Source: CAVLCC01 sp963624975
GTDB lineage: Bacteria; Actinomycetota; Coriobacteriia; Coriobacteriales; CADBOM01
Direction: 5' to 3'
DNA length: 14,739 bases
Assembly: GCA_963624975.1 (NCBI GenBank)
Contig: CAVFRF010000093.1
Location: 1-14,739 of the forward strand
In this document: one piece after another, positions 6,016 through 14,581 of the stretch
Numbering within the stretch: position 1 is the stretch's first letter
Layout of the letters: every line of letters begins with the position of its first letter
Notes under the pieces: generated by a model
Told to the model about the DNA's origin: nothing
Seen by the model: the letters and a program-made list of their open reading frames with translations, nothing else
Databases searched by the model: none
Position numbers and translations under genes: made by a program

Positions 6016-6226
6016 CTACCAGTTCTTCTTGTCTTGGCGGCAGTCGTGGTTGGTCTTGCGTTGCTCTACGATCTTCGCGAACCACTGCACCATGGCGGGG
6101 TCGCTATGGCTGAAGAAGCTGCTCGCACTCGTCCTGCGTTACCTGGTACACGCCGTAGCCCAATTGCGGCATCTTCGCGCCGTTGCTCAGCTCAACATAC
6201 ATCATGTCGTTTGGGTCGAAAGTCAC
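6016..6226 (-). pseudogene. Aldo/keto reductase pseudogene with large internal deletion
   Basis: On the minus strand, GTG 6226 (GAGGAG 5 nt upstream) or ATG 6205 opens a frame containing YVELSNGAKMPQLGYGVYQV, the N-terminus of AKR3/AKR5-type reductases. It ends at TAG 6104 after 40 codons. Shifted by one frame from about 6117 to the stop at 6016, the DNA reads FFSHSDPAMVQWFAKIVEQR, matching the usual AKR C-terminus (FF.H.DPAMV.WF). About 200 central residues, including the catalytic Tyr and the NADPH site, are missing, and the two ends are out of frame. The junction falls around CTTCTTC, suggesting a short-repeat deletion. The lipoprotein flavodoxin starts 14 nt downstream, so this was the first gene of that operon. 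Confidence 0.82.
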
Positions 6227-6254
6227 GATTGCTCCTCGTATTGTCGAAATGTCC

Positions 6255-6296
6255 TTGACAATGCTGTTATAGCAACCGATAGTAACTATCGGTCAA
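6255..6296. promoter_or_regulatory. Divergent MerR-type promoter/operator
   Basis: A perfect 19-bp palindrome, ACCGATAGT-A-ACTATCGGT (6275-6293), lies between divergent genes. On the minus strand TTGACC (6296-6291) and TATAAC (6271-6266) are separated by 19 bp, the overlong spacer typical of MerR-activated promoters, with the dyad in the spacer. On the plus strand TTGACA (6255-6260), 17 bp and GATAGT (6278-6283) form a normal promoter for the MerR gene whose -10 lies in the same dyad, predicting autorepression. Confidence 0.85.
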
Positions 6297-6326
6297 GGGG
6301 TAATTTCAAGAATTTTCGGAGGAGCC

Positions 6327-6803
6327 ATGGCGAGGACGACATCGACAATCAAATCCGATTCGGATGATGCGACTAATGCGCCCAAGCGCGTTCGGGCAAG
6401 CGGCAAGCTGTTCACCATGATGGAGGTGTGCCGCGATGCCGGCATGACCTATCAGACCTTGAAGTTCTACTGCAACCAGGGGCTCGTGCCCAACGTCAAG
6501 CGCGACAAGAACAACCGCCGCGTGTTCGACGAGCACGACGTGGAGTGGGTGAAAAGCCTCGTCTGCCTCAAGAAATGCGGCATGAGCATCGAGGAGATGT
6601 GCGACTACCTGCAGCTTTGCCTCAAAGGCGAGCAGAGCATACCAGAGCGCAAGGCAATGCTCGCCGAAAAGCGAGAGCGCCTTATAGCCCAGATGGCCGA
6701 GATCCAGGCCAGCATCGACTACATCGATTGGAAGCAGGGCTTCTACGACGACGTGCTGGCCGGGCGCACGGAATACTTTAGCAACCTGCTGCCTTCTGCG
6801 TGA
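6327..6803 (+). CDS. MerR-family transcriptional regulator
   Basis: 158 residues; GGAGGA lies directly before ATG 6327. After a 25-residue polar N-terminal tail, residues 28-95 form the MerR winged HTH (LFTMMEVCRDAGMTYQTLKFY, then VPNVKRDKNNRRVFDEHDVEWV). Residues about 105-135 are a dimerisation coiled coil (ERKAMLAEKRERLIAQMAEIQ). There is no long effector domain, as in the MerR group that accompanies aldo/keto reductases. Cysteines at 35, 49, 80, 84, 92 and 98 are unusually numerous for such a small regulator and could be redox- or metal-sensing (inference). It should bind the 19-bp palindrome upstream and switch on the minus-strand flavodoxin operon. Confidence 0.93.
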   Translation: MARTTSTIKSDSDDATNAPKRVRASGKLFTMMEVCRDAGMTYQTLKFYCNQGLVPNVKRDKNNRRVFDEHDVEWVKSLVCLKKCGMSIEEMCDYLQLCLKGEQSIPERKAMLAEKRERLIAQMAEIQASIDYIDWKQGFYDDVLAGRTEYFSNLLPSA

Positions 6804-6856
6804 CGTCTCCGCTGGCTCGGCCACGCAAGCCCTCTGCAGGCTCAGCCTATAGCTGG

Positions 6857-9518
6857 CTAGCCATCATAGTCGGAGCCGATGTGCGGATATGTGCAGAGGG
6901 CATCGATCTGCGACTTCACGTCGGTGCTCAACGCCGCCGTGCCTCCAAGCAGGTAGTACACGGCGTGGATGCTGAGCTTCGGCTTTATCCACGAGGCGAC
7001 CTGCGTGCCGTCGCTCTTTGGCGAAAGCAGCATCACGCCACCGTTCTTGCCGATGAGCGCCGCGCCGGCCAGCGCGTCTGCGAAGCTTTCTCCCGAGGCC
7101 ACGCCCACGGTGAGCGACGACATTCCATCGGCAATCGCATGGTCGGCAATCGCCTGGGAGGTCTCGTAGCGGTCCGATCCGGACCAGCGCTCGACCGAAT
7201 AGCCTTCCGCCTCGAGGGCGCTCTGCGCCTCCGGCGAAACAGCAGACGTGCCGCCGGTGATCACGATGTTCTTGATGTTGCCGTTGGCCTTGATGGCGGC
7301 AATCGTGCTCGCCGACAGCGTGCCATCGCCATCGGTGAGATAGACGGGGTACTTCTTGCTGTACGAATACGGGCTGATGGACAGCGAATCCCACGCGGTG
7401 CTGCCCGAAGCCACTATGGCGGTGTCGGGCGAAGCCATGGTGGCGACCGTGTCGGCCACTTCGACGGCGGTGTCCTGGCGCGTGCTACCCGCCACTCGCA
7501 CCACCGTAAGGCCGTAGGCTTTCAGCTGGTCTTCCACCGCTTGCGATACCGCGGACGTGCCGCCCACGATGTAGACCGTGTCGGCATCGAGGCGATAGAT
7601 TTCCGACGACACCTGCGCGCTCAGGGAGCTGGAGCTGGTGAGGAGTATGGGCGCGTCAAGGGCGCCCGCCAGTGCCGACGCACCGAGTGCATCCGGGAAA
7701 TTCTCTCCAGATGCAAGCACTATGGCGCCCGTCCCCTTAAGCTGGCTAGAATAGGTTGCCTTCGAAATAAGCGCGGCTGTGTCGTAGCGACATGCTCCCG
7801 CGATGCGATTGGTGTGCAAAACCTCCGTATCAACGTACCTTAGGGCACCGCTGTGGTAGGAGTTGTTGATATGCTCTTCGGCCTCTGCCTTGCCAAAAAG
7901 AAGCGTGTAGTCGTTATTGCAGCGCTGAAAGATGTGCGAGTGCTTGGTCTCTGTAGAGCTTGCGCTCGTTACATAGTAGCCGGAGGTGCCAGGCCGGCTG
8001 ACCACCTTGCGCGTATAGGTGGCAGCCACTCCTATGGGGATGTTGCTGGAAGTGTATGTTTTGCCGTCGGCGCTGCTTGTCCACCGGTACGACTTTCCTG
8101 TTTCGGACGACACGGGAAAGGCGAACTTGCGAGTGTCGGTGTTGTACCTGAAGTCGAAGTTTGACCCTATTTTAATGGTGGTTAAAGAGCTGTCTTCGGT
8201 GGAGCCAAAAAAGTAATCCGCGCCATAAGTATATTTGGCGTAGTCGATATTTCTCGTATCGAAGTTCGATATATCGAGGGTTTTCAGGCTTTTGCAACCG
8301 CCGAAGATGGATCCCGTCCTGATGAGGGCCGGTGTCTTAAAATTCTTCAAATCTAGCTTGGTTAGCGCCTCGCAATCTTCGAACATGCACTCCATGTCGA
8401 TGACCTTGGAGGTGTCGAACGATGAGACGTCGAGCGTTTTGAGAGATTCGCACATGTAGAACATGGACTGCATGTCGAGCGCCGAAGACGTGTCGAAATT
8501 CGATATGTCGAGAGAAGTGAGCGCGAGGCACCTGTAGAACATGTCGGCAAAACTGGTTACTTGCGAAGTGTCTGTAAACGACAGCTTCGCGGTTTTCAGG
8601 TTTTTGCAATCTTGAAACATGCTCGCCATCGTCGTCACGCTAGATGTGTCGAGCGATGTAAGGTCGGCCGACTCCAGATTGGTGCAGCAGTAGAACATCC
8701 CAGACACGTTGGTTATCTTGCTCATGTCGAAGGTGGAGAAATCGGAGGTGGCTACCTCTTTTAGACCCTCGCAGCACGAGAACATGCATTGCAGGTTGGT
8801 AGCGCTCGAGACGTCGAGACCCGTCAAATCGATGTCTTGCATGCTCGAGCAAAAGAAGAACATGTTCTTGAAGTTTTTAACGCCGGAGGTGTCGAGATTG
8901 GTGAAATCGACACTTCTGAGCGCATCCTGCGAGCTAAACATATCCACGCAGGTAATCACCTTTATGTGTTTTTCGAAACGTGCGTATTTGAACTTCTTGC
9001 CATACCAGGGCCAGAAGTACTCGCCGCCCATCGAAGTTCCCTTGCGGCGATAGACCGTTGCCGACTCCGCGCCGTCCTTGGGGCGCACGATCAGCGTGCC
9101 GGTGTCGTCGATGCACCACTCGAAATCGTCGTCGTCGTAGCTCGTCGTCCAATCAACGGGTACAACGTCGTCGTCGGGATTGTAGGAAGCCGTCTCGCAA
9201 TCCTCAGACTCGGCTTCATCGGCAGACTGGGTATCCAGCTGCCCGTCGGTGTCTTGTATGCTCAAGCCGTTTTCGACCGTTTCGACGTCAGGCGACTCGT
9301 CGCCGCTGGCCTGAGAACCTTGCGAGTCGTCGCTTTCGGATTGCAGATCCTGCTCTTCTTGCAGACCCTGCTCTTCCTGCGGGTTCTGCTCTTCTTGCGG
9401 GATTTGATTGGCGTCGCTTGCTTGACTATAGGCTAGCGCCGGTGCGGGTATGCTCATGGAGCAGGCGAGCACTGCTGCCAAAGCCCCCCCCCGCAAGCTT
9501 TCGGATTGCTTTCGGCAT
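6857..9518 (-). CDS. BspA-like surface protein with CWB2 anchor; start out of frame at a G9 tract
   Basis: A large secreted surface protein. The uninterrupted frame runs from 6857 to 9637 (926 codons). Its first 50 codons look non-coding and lack a good ribosome site. The best start is ATG 9518, behind AAAGGGG, but it is in another frame and meets TAG after about 30 codons. With one G fewer in the tract at 9484-9492 it would read MPKAIRKLAGGALAAVL...APALA, a textbook signal peptide, and give 886 residues. In 926-frame numbering: acidic EEQ-rich linker 71-165; about nine 26-residue BspA/DUF285 repeats of the LDISNFDTS.....SMF..C type (240-470); linker; three cell-wall-binding repeats 2 (about 611-705, 715-803, 812-915; VYIVGGTSAVS, IVITGGTSAVS, YYLLGGTAALS). 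The likely role is adhesion or host interaction. The kinase gene lies upstream. Confidence 0.88.
9341..9412 (-). repeat. 18-nt tandem repeat within the surface-protein gene
   Basis: Three good units (9341-9358, 9359-9376, 9377-9394; TTGCAGAYCCTGCTCTTC-like on the plus strand) and one degenerate unit (9395-9412) encode a six-residue motif (PQEEQN, PQEEQG, LQEEQD, LQSESD) just after the signal peptide. An 18-nt period changes length without changing frame, so copy number can vary between strains. Confidence 0.8.
9484..9492 (-). repeat. Homopolymer G9 tract (C9 on the plus strand) in the signal-peptide region
   Basis: Nine consecutive C on the plus strand, read as G9 in the gene, 25 nt after the candidate ATG at 9518. 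Tract length decides whether that ATG is in frame with the surface protein: 9 is out of frame, 8 (or 11) is in frame. This is the standard slipped-strand layout of phase-variable surface genes, although the base count in the source assembly must be trusted for the OFF reading. Confidence 0.85.
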
Positions 9519-9692
9519 GGTTTCCCCTTTCGATACGGTTTGCATGGTAGTACCCGACTCGAGCCATTGCTAGGGTCTAATCCGTATAAATTCCGGGAAA
9601 GCTTCGAGCCGAACATGCCGAACCCCCAGCGTCGCATCTGCTGCTGGCGCCTGAGACAGTCTCTTTGCAGGGTGGGGTGGGGGAGAGGAAGC

Positions 9693-12524
9693 CTACTTCG
9701 CCCCTGCGAGCACCTCGCCGATGGTCTTGCCGATCTCGTCGATGCTGAACGGCTTCGCTATGTGGCCGTTCATTCCGGCTTCGATGGCGGCCCTCCTGTC
9801 TTCCTCGAAGGCGTTGGCGGTTATCGCGACCACCGGGATGTTGGCCTTCTGCGGGTCGCCCAGGCTGCGGATGCGACGGGTGGCATCGTGGCCGTCTAGG
9901 TTCGGCATCTGGATATCCATGAGAATCAGGTCGTAGGTCCGGCTCGGCGCGCTCGTGAGCATATCGACGCAAACGATGCCGTCCTCGGCACGGTCCACCT
10001 TCGCCCCCGCGTCCTCCAGGATCGCGATGGCGATCTCGGCATTCAGGTCGTTGTCCTCTGCCAGGAGAATCCTCAGGCCCGACAGATCCAGGTCGGCGTT
10101 CTCTGCGCTGGCAATCTCCTGCGGTGCCTTCGCTGCATTCCGGGCAATGCGCAGCTGCAGGGTCACCGTAAAGGTGCTTCCGATTCCCGGAGTGCTCGTC
10201 ACTTCCACGGTCCCGCCCATGAGGTCCGTCAGCTTCTTCACGATGAACATCCCAAGGCCCGTGCCCGCGACCTTACCCTCTGTCGTGTTTCGCTCTCTGC
10301 TGAAGGATTCGAAGATCTGCTCCTGAAAATCCTCCGACATGCCGATGCCCGTGTCCGACACCTCGTAGACATAGGTGGCGTATCCGGGCTTGTCGCACGG
10401 CTCTTCGCGCAGGCTTATGGCAACCTTGCCGCCATCTGGGGTGTACTTCACGGCGTTGGACAGGAGGTTCGAAAGTATTTCCTGCAGCTTGTGGCCGTCT
10501 GCATAAACGTACTGGTGCTCGACATCGAGCTTATTGCTAAACGACAGCTGCTTTTTCTCGATATCGTTTTCGAACAGCACGAAGGTCTTCTCGTCGGCCA
10601 GGTCGGTGATGTTCTCGTCGAGGGTCTCTTCTCCGCTGTCGATCCTGGCCACTTCCAGCACGTTGTTGATGAGGTTGAGCAAGTACTGCCCCGAGATCCT
10701 GATCTTGTCCAGATGGACCTTCAGCCGATTCGGCTGGTCCAGTTCCTTCTCCATCAGGGTGGCAAACCCGAGTATCGCGTTCATGGGCGTGCGAATATCG
10801 TGCGACATGTTGAAGAGGAACACGGATTTGGCGCGGTCGGCCGACTCGGCTCGCTTTCTGAGCTGCTCCTTTTCCAGAACCTCCCGCTCCTTCTTGCGCA
10901 CATTGCGCACCAGCAATGCGATGATCAGCGCAACGCAAACGCTCGCAACCACGAAGACTTCCAGGAGATGCGCTTTGACGAAATCCCCAAACTCATACGA
11001 GTAGAAGCTGGCGATGTAGCGATACGAATAGTCGATGCCATAGGAAGTGCCCAGGACCTTGATGGCGCGGTTCAAGATCAGCAGCAGGTCGGTGTTGCCG
11101 TGCTTCACTCCGAAGCATTTGCCCGTGCTGGTGCTCAGCTGCACGTAGGTCAGGCCGTTGTACGCCTCGTTGGCCGTGACGTACTGCACCCTCATGGTGT
11201 CCATGATCGTGCCGTCGGTCTCTCCGTTCAGCACGGATTTGAGGCACTCGTCGATATTGGAGTAGTAGACAAGCTCCGCATCCGGGTAGACGCTTTGCGA
11301 ATAGCCGATCTGCAGCGAGTTGTTCTGGTTGACGGCGATCTTCTGGATGTCGTTCTTCTGGCTCGCCGCTTTGTAGAACAACGACCCGCTGTCGGATACC
11401 ACGCGGGAGCTGGCGTGTATCCCGGCCTGTTCGAGCTGCCAGAGGTCGTCCGATACCGGGAAGGCGATGTCGATCTTGTCGCCGTTCAAAGCCTCGAGCA
11501 TCTCCTCGTAGCTGGAGAAAGCGACGTATCGCAGCTGCGGGGGGTCGGTCAAGCCCAGCGCCTCGAAGGCGTTGACCAGGGCATCGGTTACCAGTCCCTG
11601 CACATTGCCATGGTCGTCTTTGTCCGAATAGGGGAGGTAATCGTCCAGGTACCCCACGGTGACCGTGCCGTGGTCCTTCAGCCACTGCTTCTCCGCATCC
11701 GTCAGCTCCTTGCCCGAAAGGGCGGTTCCGTAGTTCTTGTATTGCAGGCTCTGCAAAGCGTAGGGATCGACGGACATCACGGTGGCCAGAGCGCTGTTGA
11801 ACTCTTCCAGCAAATCGGTCCTGGAAGCGCTTATCGCCATGTAGTAGGGTTCTTCTCCGACCTTCGCCACCTCGGTGATCTGCTCCGTGGCGAGGGCCGT
11901 GTCCATGGTCGTGGTCTTGAGGTCGACCTGGCCATCGTCCAGCGCCGCATCCCTCTCCTCGAAGCTCTCGAAATAGACCGGCGTGATGTCCAGTCCCTGC
12001 GCTTGGATCCACTCTTCGGTGTATTCGGACATCAGGTTGTTGTAGATGAGTCCGACCTTCTTCCCGTTCAGGGTGGTCAGATTGGATGCCGATATCGAGC
12101 TGTCCGACGACTTCTTGCACAGGCAGTACTCTTCGGTGCCCATCTCGGAATCGGGAAAGAGCATGCGCCCCTTGCGCTCGTCGGTGATGGATACGCCGCC
12201 CAGGAAGTCGATCTCTCCGTTTTCGAGCTTTTCGTAAAGCTCCGTCCAGCTTCCATACACGTACTCGTATTCCCAGGAGGTGTAGTCCGATATCTTCTGG
12301 AGATAGTCGTAGCTGTAGCCGCTCTTGGGTTCCGACTCCGACGTGCCTTCCTGAAACATGTCGCTCTGGTACCAGCCGACCCGCACTTGCTTCACGTCGG
12401 AATCGGCGGCCTGCGCCGGCATGGGGCACAGCGTCGAAGCCAATATCGCCATAGACAAGCCAAGGCCCATCAGTTTCTTGCCCGCTGCGGTGAGCAGGCC
12501 CAGCAAACGATTGTCCCGTGTCAT
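9693..12524 (-). CDS. Hybrid sensor histidine kinase with two SBP_bac_3 sensor domains
   Basis: 943 residues from ATG 12524, which gives a signal peptide MTRDNRLLGLL...PMPAQA; the frame is open to a TTG at 12611, which has no ribosome site. In order: two periplasmic substrate-binding (SBP_bac_3) domains (about 45-275 and 280-500; VRVGWYQSDMF and VTVGYLDDYLPY mark their starts); one membrane helix (519-541); HisKA with FLFNMSHDIRTPMNAI (phospho-acceptor H575); HATPase_c with NLLSNAVKYTPDGG, DTGIGMS and GTGLGM; and a C-terminal receiver with ILLAEDND and LILMDIQMP (phospho-acceptor D870). It resembles EvgS/BvgS-type kinases but lacks an HPt domain, so the final relay must come from another protein. 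Tandem SBP domains suggest sensing of amino acids or similar small solutes. No partner response regulator is seen in the window. Confidence 0.93.
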   Translation of the reverse strand: MTRDNRLLGLLTAAGKKLMGLGLSMAILASTLCPMPAQAADSDVKQVRVGWYQSDMFQEGTSESEPKSGYSYDYLQKISDYTSWEYEYVYGSWTELYEKLENGEIDFLGGVSITDERKGRMLFPDSEMGTEEYCLCKKSSDSSISASNLTTLNGKKVGLIYNNLMSEYTEEWIQAQGLDITPVYFESFEERDAALDDGQVDLKTTTMDTALATEQITEVAKVGEEPYYMAISASRTDLLEEFNSALATVMSVDPYALQSLQYKNYGTALSGKELTDAEKQWLKDHGTVTVGYLDDYLPYSDKDDHGNVQGLVTDALVNAFEALGLTDPPQLRYVAFSSYEEMLEALNGDKIDIAFPVSDDLWQLEQAGIHASSRVVSDSGSLFYKAASQKNDIQKIAVNQNNSLQIGYSQSVYPDAELVYYSNIDECLKSVLNGETDGTIMDTMRVQYVTANEAYNGLTYVQLSTSTGKCFGVKHGNTDLLLILNRAIKVLGTSYGIDYSYRYIASFYSYEFGDFVKAHLLEVFVVASVCVALIIALLVRNVRKKEREVLEKEQLRKRAESADRAKSVFLFNMSHDIRTPMNAILGFATLMEKELDQPNRLKVHLDKIRISGQYLLNLINNVLEVARIDSGEETLDENITDLADEKTFVLFENDIEKKQLSFSNKLDVEHQYVYADGHKLQEILSNLLSNAVKYTPDGGKVAISLREEPCDKPGYATYVYEVSDTGIGMSEDFQEQIFESFSRERNTTEGKVAGTGLGMFIVKKLTDLMGGTVEVTSTPGIGSTFTVTLQLRIARNAAKAPQEIASAENADLDLSGLRILLAEDNDLNAEIAIAILEDAGAKVDRAEDGIVCVDMLTSAPSRTYDLILMDIQMPNLDGHDATRRIRSLGDPQKANIPVVAITANAFEEDRRAAIEAGMNGHIAKPFSIDEIGKTIGEVLAGAK

Positions 12525-12572
12525 TTCCCTTGTTGCAGCTTTCTCGTACAAGTGCGGCAGTGCGCTCAAAAG

Positions 12573-12607
12573 CCGGCGTGATCGCCAGAACAGCTCCGGC
12601 GTGATCG
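12573..12607. repeat. 12-nt direct repeat in the kinase leader
   Basis: CCGGCGTGATCG occurs at 12573-12584 and again at 12596-12607, a 23-nt period (about two helical turns). It lies between a consensus minus-strand -10 box (TATAAT, 12637-12632) and the chosen kinase start. This fits paired binding sites for a regulator on one face of the helix; if translation began at 12611 it would instead be coding. Confidence 0.55.
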
Positions 12608-12631
12608 ACAAATCAGCAAAGCTTGAATGCC

Positions 12632-12637
12632 ATTATA
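12632..12637 (-). promoter_or_regulatory. Consensus -10 box (TATAAT) upstream of the hybrid kinase gene
   Basis: A perfect TATAAT on the minus strand, about 108 nt before ATG 12524, in the gap shared with the divergent peptidase gene. The hexamer 17 nt upstream (GGACGG) is a poor -35, so the promoter may need an activator, perhaps acting at the 12-nt direct repeat, or the box may be fortuitous. Confidence 0.4.
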
Positions 12638-12771
12638 ATTCATGTTTTGCATGCCCGTCCGTCTTTAGACGACATGCCTGCGTTTTGACGTTCGGCAATC
12701 GAAGAAAACGGCTAAGCTATAGGGTCGTAGACATCGCCGAATGGATCCACAACGAACGAAGGAAACTCGCC

Positions 12772-14367
12772 ATGGTTTGCACTGCCAACACTGCCAACAC
12801 AACCGCACGTTTCAGGAAAGTCTTCGCCCTGCTCGCCGGCCTCGCGCTGGTGCTCGGATGCGCGACCTGTTCGGGCTGCACTATCACGATGGCCCCTGTT
12901 GCCCAGCAGCAGGTCGTCGGGCAAGCAGCTTCCCAAATGTCTGCCGACGCGTCTATATCCGAGCGGCTTCTGGCGATCGATGGCGTTACCAGCGTCGAGG
13001 AATACACGAACGACTACATCGCGAAGGCGGGTCTCGACCAGACGTACAAGATCTACGAGGTCACCTTCCAGGAGCCTGTCGACCATTCCGATGCCTCCGC
13101 CGGCTCGTTCGACCTGCATGTGCGCCTGTTCTATACGGGCGACGATGCCGTCAACATCGTAGACACCGAAGGCTACATGCTCTTGGACATTCCGGCCTCT
13201 GCGTATCAGGAGCTATGCAGCCAGACGTTCGCCAGCAGGTACGGCACGCCGAACATGATCCAGATGGAGTACCGCTTCTTCGGCAACTCGACGCCTGCGG
13301 GGCTGAACAACGACAGCACCGAGCTGTGGAACTACCTGACCATGGAGCAGGCTGCAAGCGATTTTCACGACGTGGTTCAGAAGATGTCGAGCGTGCTTTC
13401 GGGCAAGCGAATCTGGACGGGCACGAGCAAGGGCGGCCTGACCACCGACTACCAGTGCTATTTCCAGGAGCAGCACGGCTACAACGATGCCGATGCCTTC
13501 GTGGCGTTTTGCGCCCCGTTTTGCGATGGCAGCAGCGACAGCCGCATGATGGACGCCCTCTATGGCGAGATCGGCTACAAGTCCTACGGCGAAGAGCAGG
13601 CCAGCGAGTGGCACGATTTGCTGGATCGGTTCCAGGTGGCCTGCATCAAGCATCGCGACGAGCTGCAGACCAGGTACTACCAGCAGGCTGTCGAGGAGGG
13701 CTGCAAGTTCCGTGAGTCTTATTTCGGAACCGACGCGAACACCCAGGCCGAGCGGCTCTGGGACGTGGCGGTAAACGAGTTTCCCGCAGCCGGGTTCTGG
13801 CAGTACTACCAGGAGAAGGTCGTGGACAGGATCGCCCAGGCCATCAACGACGACGATCCCGAACAGATCTACGCCTGCATTGCGGAGTTCGAGCCGCCAA
13901 GCTCCTATGCGTCGAACGTCGGCTTCTTCCCCTATGCGGTCCAGTCGTATTGCGAGATGGGCAACTACGAGGAGAACTTCGACTACCTGCGCCAGCTGGT
14001 AGCCGAGGCGAGAGACGCCGCGCCCGACGACGAGAAGGCGGCCTACTACGTTGCCGTCGAGGACAACCGCCCGTATTCGGAAATGTACCTGACCTCCGAG
14101 CAGCTGGACGCCATGCCCTACGATGCCTCGACGCGCAACGCGATGATCGAATGGCTCAACTCCACCGATACCGCGCATCTGATCATGGTGAGCGGGCAGA
14201 GCGACCCCTGGTATTTCGTGCGTCCCGACTTGTCGTTTAGCAACAGCCGGATCAAATGCTTCGAGTCCAGCTACAACCACACCACCACCATCGCGAATCT
14301 GAGCAAGAGCGAGCAGAGCGACGTGTGGCACATGCTCGATGCATGGCTGGGCTTCGTGGGGCTGTAG
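12772..14367 (+). CDS. S37-family tripeptidyl aminopeptidase, secreted or lipid-anchored
   Basis: 531 residues from ATG 12772 (AAGGA 8 nt upstream). The longer frame back to 12358 overlaps the divergent kinase and is rejected. The N-terminus has a charged stretch (R13 to K16), a hydrophobic segment, and LVLGC with C30 as possible lipobox cysteine, so it is exported and perhaps lipid-anchored. The alpha/beta-hydrolase core matches peptidase family S37 (PS-10 type of Streptomyces): MIQMEYRFFGNSTP, then YLTMEQAASDFHDVV, then WTGTSKGGLT with nucleophile S219. The late SGQSDPW (D478) and YNHTTT (H503) complete a plausible Ser-Asp-His triad. Such enzymes release tripeptides from protein N-termini outside the cell. 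It stands alone, divergent from the kinase and followed by a terminator; regulation by that kinase is possible but unproven. Confidence 0.9.
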   Translation: MVCTANTANTTARFRKVFALLAGLALVLGCATCSGCTITMAPVAQQQVVGQAASQMSADASISERLLAIDGVTSVEEYTNDYIAKAGLDQTYKIYEVTFQEPVDHSDASAGSFDLHVRLFYTGDDAVNIVDTEGYMLLDIPASAYQELCSQTFASRYGTPNMIQMEYRFFGNSTPAGLNNDSTELWNYLTMEQAASDFHDVVQKMSSVLSGKRIWTGTSKGGLTTDYQCYFQEQHGYNDADAFVAFCAPFCDGSSDSRMMDALYGEIGYKSYGEEQASEWHDLLDRFQVACIKHRDELQTRYYQQAVEEGCKFRESYFGTDANTQAERLWDVAVNEFPAAGFWQYYQEKVVDRIAQAINDDDPEQIYACIAEFEPPSSYASNVGFFPYAVQSYCEMGNYEENFDYLRQLVAEARDAAPDDEKAAYYVAVEDNRPYSEMYLTSEQLDAMPYDASTRNAMIEWLNSTDTAHLIMVSGQSDPWYFVRPDLSFSNSRIKCFESSYNHTTTIANLSKSEQSDVWHMLDAWLGFVGL

Positions 14368-14442
14368 ACCCTGCAGCGCACGCTGGGATTGAGTGCGTGC
14401 GGGAGCGGGGGAGAGGCGCCCAGAGCGGACATATTGCGAGCG

Positions 14443-14480
14443 AAGGACCCGTCGAGCTGCTCGGCGGGTCCTTGGTTTCC
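14443..14480 (+). terminator. Hairpin terminator after the S37 peptidase gene
   Basis: AAGGACCCG (14443-14451) pairs perfectly with CGGGTCCTT (14465-14473). After one mismatch, CGAG/CTCG pair around a 3-nt loop, giving a strong stem. It is followed by GGTTTCC, a weak U-run. It lies 75 nt after the stop. Confidence 0.7.
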
Positions 14481-14581
14481 ATAGGGTTTCATTACATAGC
14501 ATGCTAAATGCGGCCCTCAATGCAGGATATCGCGAAACGTCGCAAACAAATCTGTACCACTGTGCTATGCTTATTTGTCGG

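Noticed and set aside
9653..9663. GAGAC-A-GTCTC palindrome between the kinase and the surface-protein gene, as a terminator
   Set aside because: A five-base stem with a one-base centre cannot form a stable hairpin, and no U-run follows. It may be chance or a binding site.
10491..12581. 696-codon open frame on the plus strand
   Set aside because: It is antisense to the hybrid kinase, whose domains and motifs are clear. The frame is a GC-rich mirror of the kinase coding sequence.
12358..12771. 138-codon upstream extension of the S37 peptidase
   Set aside because: It overlaps the start of the divergent kinase. ATG 12772 has a good ribosome site and begins an export signal.
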